Shown here one piece after another: positions 50,489-57,873 of a stretch of 64,000 bases of DNA; position 1 is the first letter of the stretch, and every line of letters begins with the position of its first letter. A program made the position numbers and the translations under genes. Source of the stretch: Candidatus Villigracilis adiacens (lineage in GTDB: Bacteria; Chloroflexota; Anaerolineae; Anaerolineales; Villigracilaceae); assembly GCA_016703605.1 (NCBI GenBank), contig JADJBU010000016.1, positions 6,006-70,005 of the forward strand, written 5' to 3'. The notes beneath the pieces are model-generated. The model did no database searches, was not told where the DNA came from, and worked only from the letters and a program-made list of their open reading frames with translations.

Positions 50489-51493
50489 ATGACCCTTCTT
50501 GACACCTTGAACCGCCCCCTGCGCGACCTGCGCGTCTCCGTCACCGACCGCTGTAACTTCCGCTGTGTGTATTGTATGCCGAAGGAAGTGTTTGGTCCCG
50601 ATTATCAGTTCCTGCACCGCGACATGGTCCTGACCTTCGAGGAGATCGCGCGCCTCGCCCGCATTTTTACCGGATTCGGCGTCAAAAAGATTCGACTCAC
50701 CGGGGGCGAGCCGCTCGTCCGCAAGGACTTTCCTGATTTGCTCAAGATGCTTTCCGAAATTCCCGATCTTGACCTGACGATGACCACAAACGGTTCGCTC
50801 CTGCCCCGGTTCGCCGACCAACTCAAAAGGTCCGGGTTGAAGCGCGTGACGGTCAGCCTCGACTCGCTCGACAACCAAATCTTCAAGTCCATGAACGATG
50901 TGGATTTCCCCGTGGAAAAAGTGATCGAAGGCATGGATGCCGCCAAAGCCGCCGGGCTGGAACCGATCAAGGTCAACATGGTGGTCAAACGCGGGGTCAA
51001 CGAGCAGAGCATCCTGCCGATGGCGCGTTTCTTCCGTGAAAAGGGATTCATCCTGCGCTTCATCGAGTACATGGATGTTGGTCACAGCAACGGCTGGCGC
51101 ATGAACGATGTGGTCTCAGCGAAGGAGATCGTCAAGATCATCGGCGCTGAAATGCCGCTTGAACCCGCCGACCCGAACTACAACGGCGAAGTGGCGGAAC
51201 GCTGGCGCTATAAAGACGGCGGCGGCGAGATCGGCGTGATCGCCTCGGTTACACAGGCGTTCTGCCGCGACTGCAACCGCGCGCGGCTTTCCGCCGAAGG
51301 CAAACTTTACACCTGCCTCTTTGCGGTCAGGGGGCACGACCTGCGCGAGATGGTGCGCGGCGGCGCAAGCGACGAAGAAATCGCGCAGCGGATCGAAGGC
51401 ATCTGGGGAAAACGCGCCGACCGTTATTCCGAGATCCGTTCGGAAAATACAATTCCCCTTCCCAAAGTTGAAATGTCGCATATCGGCGGATAA
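50489..51493 (+). CDS. moaA: GTP 3',8-cyclase MoaA
   Basis: 334 residues. Radical-SAM motif CNFRCVYCMPKE near residue 22, KKIRLTGGEPLVRKDFPDLL, TMTTNGSLL, the C-terminal second [4Fe-4S] motif AFCRDCNRARLSAEGKLYTC and the final GG dipeptide needed for activity. First step of molybdenum-cofactor synthesis. No other moa gene is in the window. Confidence 0.96.
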   Translation: MTLLDTLNRPLRDLRVSVTDRCNFRCVYCMPKEVFGPDYQFLHRDMVLTFEEIARLARIFTGFGVKKIRLTGGEPLVRKDFPDLLKMLSEIPDLDLTMTTNGSLLPRFADQLKRSGLKRVTVSLDSLDNQIFKSMNDVDFPVEKVIEGMDAAKAAGLEPIKVNMVVKRGVNEQSILPMARFFREKGFILRFIEYMDVGHSNGWRMNDVVSAKEIVKIIGAEMPLEPADPNYNGEVAERWRYKDGGGEIGVIASVTQAFCRDCNRARLSAEGKLYTCLFAVRGHDLREMVRGGASDEEIAQRIEGIWGKRADRYSEIRSENTIPLPKVEMSHIGG

Positions 51494-51504
51494 CATGGAA
51501 TCAA

Positions 51505-51537
51505 AGCGACAGTCGCCCGCGAGGCGGCTGTCGCTTC
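51505..51537. repeat. GACAGTCGCC hairpin
   Basis: AAGCGACAGTCGCC and GGCGGCTGTCGCTT pair with one G-T; no T-run follows, so it is a repeat-type hairpin rather than a clear terminator. Confidence 0.6.
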
Positions 51538-51555
51538 AAATATATGGAGTAATCA

Positions 51556-52269
51556 TTGTCACAAAAAATCAAGGCAATTCTTTTCGACCTCGACGGCACC
51601 CTGCGCCATAACGTTCCAACCGGCAGCAGGGTTTTTGTCGAATACCTCAAACATATTGGCGTTCATTTTTCAGGGGAGGATGAAACCCGCGCCGAACGCT
51701 GGGAGCATTTTTATTTTGCCAACTCACTCGAGATCCAGGCGGACAAGAAAAAATACGACCATGAGTCGGGGGGGTTTTGGGTCAACTATTCGCGGCGGCG
51801 GCTGGTGGCGCTTGGGCTTCATCCAGTGAAGGCTGCCGGCCTTGCTGCGGAAGTTTCCGCGCACATGGGCGCGAATTACAAGCCCGCCGCGCGCATCCCC
51901 GAAGACGCCCCGCGCGCGCTCGGCATCTTAAAGGATGCGGGATACGTCCTCGGCGTGGTGTCGAACCGCGACAAACCCTTTGACGACGAACTCAAAGAAA
52001 TGAACCTTCACCCGCATTTTCATTTCACGCTGGCGGCGGGCGAGGTGCAATCCTTCAAACCCGATTCGGGTATCTTTCTCAAAGCCCTCGAACTGGCGGG
52101 GACATCCGCCCGCGAGACGATGTACGTGGGCGACAATTACTTTGCCGACGCGGTCGGAGCGCATCGCGCCGGGCTGACGCCTGTCCTCTACGACCCAAGC
52201 CGACTCTTCCCCGACGCCGAGTGCGCGGTCATCCGTACGTTCGATGAATTGCATGAGTTGATAAGGTGA
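51556..52269 (+). CDS. HAD-family hydrolase
   Basis: 237 residues. ILFDLDGTLRHNVP (motif I, Asp nucleophile), VLGVVSNRDKP (motif II), FKPDSGIFLKALE (motif III Lys) and MYVGDNYFADAVGAHRAG (motif IV). A haloacid-dehalogenase phosphatase, substrate unknown. TTG 51556 with GGAG upstream appears to be the start. The last codons and TGA stop lie in the first unit of a 47-bp tandem array. Confidence 0.88.
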   Translation: MSQKIKAILFDLDGTLRHNVPTGSRVFVEYLKHIGVHFSGEDETRAERWEHFYFANSLEIQADKKKYDHESGGFWVNYSRRRLVALGLHPVKAAGLAAEVSAHMGANYKPAARIPEDAPRALGILKDAGYVLGVVSNRDKPFDDELKEMNLHPHFHFTLAAGEVQSFKPDSGIFLKALELAGTSARETMYVGDNYFADAVGAHRAGLTPVLYDPSRLFPDAECAVIRTFDELHELIR

Positions 52270-52620
52270 ACCCTGGCGTACTGCAAAGTTCACTTTGCGG
52301 CGAATTGACAAGGTGAACCCTGGCGTACTGCAAAGTTCACTTTGCGGCGAATTGATAAGGTGAACCCTGGCGTACTGCAAAGTTCACTTTGCGGCGAATT
52401 GACAAGGTGAACCTTGTCGTACTGCAAAGTTTACTTTGCGCCGAATTGACAAGGTGAACCTTGTCGTACTGCAAAGTTTACTTTGCGCCGAATTGACAAG
52501 GACAAGGTGAACCTTGTCGTACTGCAAAGTTTACTTTGCGCCGAATTGACAAGGACAAGGTGAACCTTGTCGTACTGTAAAGTTTACTTTGCGCTGAATT
52601 GACAAGGTGAACCTTGTCGT
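52257..52620 (+). repeat. 47-bp tandem array, eight units of paired palindromes
   Basis: The word aaggtgaac recurs at 52263, 52310, 52357, 52404, 52451, 52504, 52557 and 52604: period 47, or 53 in two units with an extra gacaag. Each unit contains CAAGGTGAACCTTG and CAAAGTTCACTTTG (later CAAAGTTTACTTTG); the second is the reverse-complement form of the first, so each unit has two opposed sites of one near-palindrome. The array fills the space between the HAD and malic enzyme genes. Confidence 0.93.
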
Positions 52621-52657
52621 ACTCGCGTTAGAATGGGGGTGAACAAAGGAGACTCTC

Positions 52658-54007
52658 ATGGCATGGGATCAAAAGATCATGCGCATTGCGCGCGTGCGGA
52701 ATTCACAGAAGAAGGGCGTGCTCGCCAAACTATTGACCGCCATCGCCGACGCGGGCGGCAGCATCGGCAGCATTGTGCTGTTGACCGAGACCTCGCGGCA
52801 GGTGGTGCGCGATATTACCATCACCGCGGACGATGAGAGGACGCTTGCCGCCGTGCTCGCGGCAATGGAGGGTAACGAAGGCACGAAGATCGTCGAGGTG
52901 CGCGACGAGGTGCTGGAACTGCACCAGAAGGGTAAGATCGCCATCCGTTCGCGCTATCGCATTGATTCGTTGACCACGCTGCGGCGCGTCTACACCCCCG
53001 GCGTGGCGGAAGTTTGCGCCCGCATTGCCAGGGACCCGTCGCAGGCGCGGCTGTATACGAGCATCAGCCACATGGTTGCGATTGTTACCGACGGGACAGC
53101 CGTGCTGGGGCTGGGCGACATTGGCGCAGTGGCGGGCATGCCGGTCATGGAAGGCAAAGCCATGCTGATGGAAACGCTGGTGGGGCTTTCTGGGATTCCG
53201 ATCCTGTTGAACACAAAAGACACGGATGAGATCATAAAGACGGTCGCGGCGATTGCCCCGACCTTTTCGGCGATCCAACTCGAGGATATTTCCGCGCCGC
53301 GTTGTTTTGAGATTGAGGAACGCCTGCAAGCCATGCTGGATATTCCGGTGATGCACGACGACCAGCATGGGACGGCGGTTGTTTCGACGGCGGCATTGTT
53401 GACCGCCACCCGCGAAACCGGCATGGATTTGGAGAAGGCGGTCATCGGGCAGATCGGGCTTGGGGCGGCCGGGCAGGCTATCGGTCAGATGCTGATGCGT
53501 TTGACCGGGAATCCGGTTCACGGCGCGGACTTGAGTCCCGAGGCGCTGAGTCGCTTTGAAAGGTCGGGCGGGGTCAAATCCAATTTGAAAGACATCATGG
53601 CAAACTGCGATATTGTGGTGGCGACGACGGGCGCGCCGAATTTGATCAAGCCGGAGATGGTGCGCAAGGGACAGATCATCCTCGCGCTCTCGAACCCAAA
53701 CTCGGAGATTGACCCGGATGTGGCGATGGAGCGCGGCGCGGCGTTTGCGGCGGACGGGAAATCGGTGAATAACGTGCTGGGCTTCCCGGGCATCTTCCGC
53801 GGCGCGGTGGATGCGAACGCTCCGCGCATTACGCAGGAGATGCTGGCTGCGGCGGCGGAGACGATCGCTTCGATGACGCCGCCCGGTGAGTTGGTGCCCA
53901 GCCCGCTCGATAAGAAGGTGCATCGCGCGGTGGCGAGAACGGTGGCGGAGACTGCGATTAAGCAGGGCATTGCCCGCGCCGATTATGTTCCGTATGTGGA
54001 AGAATGA
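52658..54007 (+). CDS. NAD(P)-dependent malic enzyme with N-terminal ACT domain
   Basis: 449 residues. Residues about 5-80 form an ACT regulatory domain (GVLAKLLTAIADAGGSIGSI). The catalytic part has YTPGVAEVCARIA, LGLGDIGAVAGMPVMEGKAM, LEDISAPRCFEIEERL, PVMHDDQHGTAVVSTAALL and a Rossmann IGQIGLGAAGQAIGQML. It oxidatively decarboxylates malate to pyruvate; the ACT domain suggests allosteric control by an amino acid. AAAGGAG precedes ATG 52658. Confidence 0.93.
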   Translation: MAWDQKIMRIARVRNSQKKGVLAKLLTAIADAGGSIGSIVLLTETSRQVVRDITITADDERTLAAVLAAMEGNEGTKIVEVRDEVLELHQKGKIAIRSRYRIDSLTTLRRVYTPGVAEVCARIARDPSQARLYTSISHMVAIVTDGTAVLGLGDIGAVAGMPVMEGKAMLMETLVGLSGIPILLNTKDTDEIIKTVAAIAPTFSAIQLEDISAPRCFEIEERLQAMLDIPVMHDDQHGTAVVSTAALLTATRETGMDLEKAVIGQIGLGAAGQAIGQMLMRLTGNPVHGADLSPEALSRFERSGGVKSNLKDIMANCDIVVATTGAPNLIKPEMVRKGQIILALSNPNSEIDPDVAMERGAAFAADGKSVNNVLGFPGIFRGAVDANAPRITQEMLAAAAETIASMTPPGELVPSPLDKKVHRAVARTVAETAIKQGIARADYVPYVEE

Positions 54008-54042
54008 TCCGGGGCGCGCCGCACCAACCAGAAACAGATGCC

Positions 54043-54145
54043 TCTCACGAGAGGATTCGCCCTGTGTATTGGACACTCTGACCCGTTTGGTGCGACGCAT
54101 ATCATCTCCGTATGGGGACTGCGTCACGTCAGTCATTAAGTCTGG
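54043..54145 (+). other. conserved leader-like element, copy 1
   Basis: ctctcacgagaggattcgcc...gacccgtttgg...gactgcgtcacgtcagt resembles 54782-54860. Both lie 40-85 nt upstream of a plus-strand gene. Could be a structured RNA leader or a dispersed repeat. Confidence 0.45.
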
Positions 54146-54184
54146 TGCGACGCACTTGGCGCGCTCTTATAAAAAGGAAACCAA

Positions 54185-54619
54185 ATGAACCCCCTCTTCT
54201 TTATCATCCTTATTGGTCTGGCGGGCGGCATGGCGATTGGGTTGCAAGGCCCGCTCTCCAGCCTGATTACGCAAAAACTGGGTTCGTTGGAAAGCGTCTT
54301 CATCATTCACATCGGCGGCGCGCTTGCGGCGTTGATCCCCATGCTGTTTTTTGGCTCCAAACTGGGACAGTGGAAAAGCGTGCCGTGGTACGCGCTGATC
54401 GCTGGCGCATTTGGGCTGATCGTCATCACTGCCATGGGATATATGATTCCCCGCATCGGCGCGGCGGGGGCGCTGATCACTTTGCTGGCGGGGCAGCTTC
54501 TTGTCGCTTCTTTGCTGGACCATTACGGTCTGCTCGGCGTGACTCCGCGGGCGATCGACCTTCAGCGGGTGATCGGGTTTGGGGTGGTAATGGTTGGGGT
54601 GTGGTTGACGGTGCGGTGA
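54185..54619 (+). CDS. DMT-superfamily (DUF606/YdcZ-like) membrane transporter
   Basis: 144 residues with five hydrophobic segments; GGMAIGLQGPLSSLITQKLG and HIGGALAALIPMLFFG then AGAFGLIVITAMGYMIPRIG match the DUF606 half-size DMT family. Substrate unknown; many such proteins work as pairs, but only one copy is here. A conserved element lies in its 5' region. Confidence 0.82.
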   Translation: MNPLFFIILIGLAGGMAIGLQGPLSSLITQKLGSLESVFIIHIGGALAALIPMLFFGSKLGQWKSVPWYALIAGAFGLIVITAMGYMIPRIGAAGALITLLAGQLLVASLLDHYGLLGVTPRAIDLQRVIGFGVVMVGVWLTVR

Positions 54620-54673
54620 GGAGTTTTTTGGCCTGATTGCCTGGTTTGCGATGTATAATAAAATAATTAATCG

Positions 54674-54761
54674 AGGACTTACGCAGAATAATTCTTTTTC
54701 GGCTAATCTGGTTTAAAAATTGCGCAGATTGGCGGATTCGATCTGGTATTGCGTAAGCCCT
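54674..54761. mobile_element. 88-bp MITE-like element
   Basis: Terminal inverted repeats AGGACTTACGCA (54674-54685) and TGCGTAAGCCCT (54750-54761) differ at one base. The interior is AT-rich and non-coding. AGGACTTACGCA-type ends are known from IS and their MITEs in several phyla. No clear target duplication. Confidence 0.65.
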
Positions 54762-54781
54762 ATAATCATGGAAACAGACGA

Positions 54782-54860
54782 GTCTCACGGGAGGATTCGC
54801 TCCGCTTATTGAACATTCCGACCCGTTTGGAGACTGCTTGACATCAGTTAATGTTCTCTG
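54782..54860 (+). other. conserved leader-like element, copy 2
   Basis: tctcacgggaggattcgctccgc...attccgacccgtttggagactgcttgacatcagtt. Shares gaggattcgc, gacccgtttgg and tgac-tcagt with copy 1, 740 bp away, and lies 83 nt upstream of the methyltransferase gene. The 54620-54942 interval otherwise holds only the MITE-like element. Confidence 0.45.
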
Positions 54861-54942
54861 AGTCTGAGGCTCTTTTTCACGGATTCAAGAACGCTGTCTC
54901 AGAAATTGATCGCAGGTTTGGTTAAAAAAACAGGAGGTTCTA

Positions 54943-55716
54943 ATGGCTCAGGAAATTAAAGATACAACAAGCGCGGTTTCTGTAATAGATCCAAGTTATT
55001 CCGAAGGGGATTATTTCGCAGATCCTCAAAGGCACAGCGAAGACGCCCGGTTCAAGGCGGATAACTTCCTGAAGTTGTTTTTGCGGTTTGCCAAACAAAC
55101 TTCATTGTCCATCAACTCCTTTGTCGATGTCGGCTGCGGTTCCGGCGATGTCATCAGGATGATCGCGGACTCCTTGAAATCCAATGGGTTCGATTCTGCG
55201 TCGTTCAAGGGATATGACGTCTCCCCGCATGTTCTAAATATCAAAAACGAAGGCATCGAATACGTTATGGGGGATTTCTGCGCGTCGGATGAATTCGTTG
55301 ATGTGGTGACGCTGTTTGATGTTTTCGAGCATGTCCCCGATATGGTCGAGTTTATAAAAAGCGTCGGGCAGCGATGCAAGGTCATCGGGTTTCACATACC
55401 GCTGGATTATTCGTTCAATTTCGCCTTGCGGGATAAGTTTCGCGCGAGCCTGCACAACCCGGGTCACCTGGTATTCCTGGACATTGCCTCTGCCCTGAAC
55501 CTGCTGGCGATATCGGGAGTCAGGGTGGTTGATTACCAATATACATTTGGATTTTTGGCTCCATCGGGACGCCGCACAATGCTTGCAAAAATGGTGTTTC
55601 CTTTGCGATACATTGTGGCTCAAATCAGTCCCTGGCTTTTAAGCAGGATGCTTGGCGGGGCAAGCCTGGTTGTGATAGCCATCACGCCGCATGGGTTGCG
55701 CGAGATGAATAAATAG
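54943..55716 (+). CDS. class I SAM-dependent methyltransferase
   Basis: 257 residues. FVDVGCGSGDVIRMIADSL is motif I (SAM binding), FKGYDVSPHVL motif II, and DVVTLFDVFEHVPDM the methyltransferase-11/23 motif. The hydrophobic C-terminal region suggests membrane association (VFPLRYIVAQISPWLL). Substrate unknown. AGGAGG precedes ATG 54943. Confidence 0.85.
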   Translation: MAQEIKDTTSAVSVIDPSYSEGDYFADPQRHSEDARFKADNFLKLFLRFAKQTSLSINSFVDVGCGSGDVIRMIADSLKSNGFDSASFKGYDVSPHVLNIKNEGIEYVMGDFCASDEFVDVVTLFDVFEHVPDMVEFIKSVGQRCKVIGFHIPLDYSFNFALRDKFRASLHNPGHLVFLDIASALNLLAISGVRVVDYQYTFGFLAPSGRRTMLAKMVFPLRYIVAQISPWLLSRMLGGASLVVIAITPHGLREMNK

Positions 55717-55934
55717 CTGGACTGCGCAGCGGCGGGGTTGCCCATTTTTCACCACAGAAAACCTTTTAACTGATCTTGCGCGCTTTCCCAGCACCGCAAC
55801 ATTCATGCCGCCCTATATGATGAGAAAAATCTTGCGGCACTGCGTAAGGTGAGCTTTTAAAATCTCCGCGATCTCAGTGTGCTTTGTGGTAAAGCGGGTT
55901 TCCGCCCCACTTAATCCTGAAGAGTCACAAAAAC

Positions 55935-55970
55935 AAAAAGACGGCAGACTCACAACCTGCCGTCTTTTTG
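55935..55970. terminator. bidirectional terminator
   Basis: AAAAAGACGGCAG pairs with CTGCCGTCTTTTT (13 bp, 9-nt loop), with T-rich sequence on both sides. It lies after the GHKL gene on the minus strand. The 55717-55934 stretch has repeat fragments only. Confidence 0.85.
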
Positions 55971-55993
55971 TTTCCCTTTTTCCCTTTTTCCCT

Positions 55994-57871
55994 TTACCCC
56001 ATCGTCACAATATGCTCATGGATCAAATGCGAATGGCGGTTCTGCAGGCGGATGAAATGATTCTGGATCGCGTCTGCCTCCGAGCCTTCGAGGACGAGGA
56101 AACGCCCCTTCTCGACGCCTTCGCGGGCGATCTCGCGGCACACAGCTTCAGCGACGAGTTCCGCCAACAACACCTGTCCCTGAATGGTCGTGTCGAGCCG
56201 GTTGTTTTCATCCAGGTACATTTTCACCGAAGGCGCATTCGTCGCAATCACAATGCTCGAATTGACGCGGTCGAAGTAGACGCGCTGGCGCGGGTCCATG
56301 CGGTCGTCGAAGCGGATGTCATTGAAGAGCGCGTTCTTCCCGCGGGTGGGCGGCTCAACCAGCGCCTCCTTCTTTGAATGCACCTGCACCATCGCCTGTG
56401 CGTGCAGTTTGCCGAGAAGGGCGGTGATGATGCCCTCCTCGCCCACCTGCCTGCCCTCCACTTTCACCTGCGCCTCGCCCACAGACGGGTCATCCTTATG
56501 CGGCTTGAGCGCAACCGTCGGAGTCAGGACGACGATCTCGGCGCTGTTCGAGGCGACGTTCACAACATCGTTCGGTCTGGCTTTTTTCTTGATGTCGGCG
56601 CGCAGGGTCAGCGTGAGCACACGCCCGGTCTGCACATAAGCGCGTTCCGGGACGAACGCCATGCCCGAGTCGGGCAGCAGGATCTGCGCCGCGCCGTCCC
56701 TGCGGTTGCTCAACTCACTGAAGGCGATGTGGTTCAACTCATGCAGGGCGCGGTCGATCTTCTGGCGTAATTGCTTGTCGAGCTTGGTCTGTTCCTCGCG
56801 CAGGGCGTGTTTGCGTTCCTTCTCGATCAACGGTTCCAGTCTGGCTTCCACCGCCTGTTTCAACGCCTTCGCAAACGGATGCGACCAGTTGATGCCGTCG
56901 CGCGTGGCGGTCAGCACCGGCTCGTCTTTCTTCAACAGGTCGTGCAGGTAATCGCACTGCATCGAACCGTAGAAATACGCCGCCACCGGGTCGTTCTCGT
57001 ACTTGAGCATCGTCAGCGAGAGGACCATGCCCCTGCTGATAACGAGCAGACCGCCGTCGGCGTAATCGCCCTCCTCGCCGCGCGTGGAAAGCTGAATGGA
57101 TGAACGGAACAATTCCAGCTTCACCCAGGCGGGATGTTCGGGAATCTTGATGCGCTCGCTCAAGACCTTGTCGCCCTTGGGCGATCTGTATCCAAGCGCG
57201 TGTTCCTGTTTTATCCTTCCGTCCGCCGCCAGTTCGCGCAGGATGATCCTGCGTTTCGGATTGCTCATGATCGGGCGCAGTTCGAAATGCCGTTGCAGGT
57301 AATTGCGCAGGTTATCGAATTGCGGCACCTTCACATCGTCGCGCGAAACGATGATCTCCACAATCGTCCCGTTGCCTTCCAAAATCCCATATTCCTGCCG
57401 GACCGGAACCAACGCCCGGGCAGGCTCGTCGAGGGTAAAGGTCGGAACGCCGTTCTTGATCAGCAGGGAACACGAATAGAAATTGCCGCCCTTGAACGAG
57501 CGCACATATCCGTGACCCAGACCGAAGATCGAATCCTTAAGCCCGCGCCCCCACATGCCGCGCACGTTTTTATCTTCCTTGATTCCGCTGGTCGCCTCGC
57601 CATACGTCCCCACCACCTTGTCCATGCGCGAGTCATTCATCCCCTCGGCGTGGTCCCACACGCGGATGGTCGAATTCTTGTGCCGCCGATGCACATCAAT
57701 GAAGATCTCGCCGCCCACCGACCAGCCCGCCTGCTCGAGGCGCAAATAACTGTCGTTGCTGTTGGTAATGATCTCCACCAAAGCCCGGAACACATCTTTT
57801 CGTATCGCCTGGTCCGCCTGCTGGATCGCCACGCGGTCGGCGTACTGTAGTTTTCTGCTGCTGCCTGCCAT
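55994..57871 (-). CDS. GHKL ATPase, copy 2 of a wHTH+GHKL pair
   Basis: 625 residues. N-box RALVEIITNSNDSYLRL, G1 RVWDHAEGMNDSRM, and GMWGRGLKDSIFGLGHGYV lid motif place it in the GHKL ATPase fold. A Lys/Glu/Arg-rich helical segment (EKERKHALREEQTKLDKQL), a beta-rich middle (EGIITALLGKLHAQAMVQVH) and the C-terminal domain (SSIVIATNAPSVKMYLDEN, LAELVAEAVCREIAREG) follow. The order of domains and the C-terminus parallel the GHKL protein at 31094-32731. It starts 2 nt after the partner gene. Codon use matches the genome, so this copy looks resident. Function unknown. Confidence 0.85.
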   Translation of the reverse strand: MAGSSRKLQYADRVAIQQADQAIRKDVFRALVEIITNSNDSYLRLEQAGWSVGGEIFIDVHRRHKNSTIRVWDHAEGMNDSRMDKVVGTYGEATSGIKEDKNVRGMWGRGLKDSIFGLGHGYVRSFKGGNFYSCSLLIKNGVPTFTLDEPARALVPVRQEYGILEGNGTIVEIIVSRDDVKVPQFDNLRNYLQRHFELRPIMSNPKRRIILRELAADGRIKQEHALGYRSPKGDKVLSERIKIPEHPAWVKLELFRSSIQLSTRGEEGDYADGGLLVISRGMVLSLTMLKYENDPVAAYFYGSMQCDYLHDLLKKDEPVLTATRDGINWSHPFAKALKQAVEARLEPLIEKERKHALREEQTKLDKQLRQKIDRALHELNHIAFSELSNRRDGAAQILLPDSGMAFVPERAYVQTGRVLTLTLRADIKKKARPNDVVNVASNSAEIVVLTPTVALKPHKDDPSVGEAQVKVEGRQVGEEGIITALLGKLHAQAMVQVHSKKEALVEPPTRGKNALFNDIRFDDRMDPRQRVYFDRVNSSIVIATNAPSVKMYLDENNRLDTTIQGQVLLAELVAEAVCREIAREGVEKGRFLVLEGSEADAIQNHFIRLQNRHSHLIHEHIVTMG

Positions 57872-57873
57872 TC

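Noticed and set aside
52257..52620. CRISPR array
   Set aside because: The array is directly tandem with no unique spacers, and no cas operon is present; the Cas4-like genes at 62.6-63.4 kb are unlinked.
52730..54136. 468-codon minus-strand frame opposite the malic enzyme
   Set aside because: High-GC antisense shadow rich in Arg/His; the plus strand encodes complete malic enzyme motifs.
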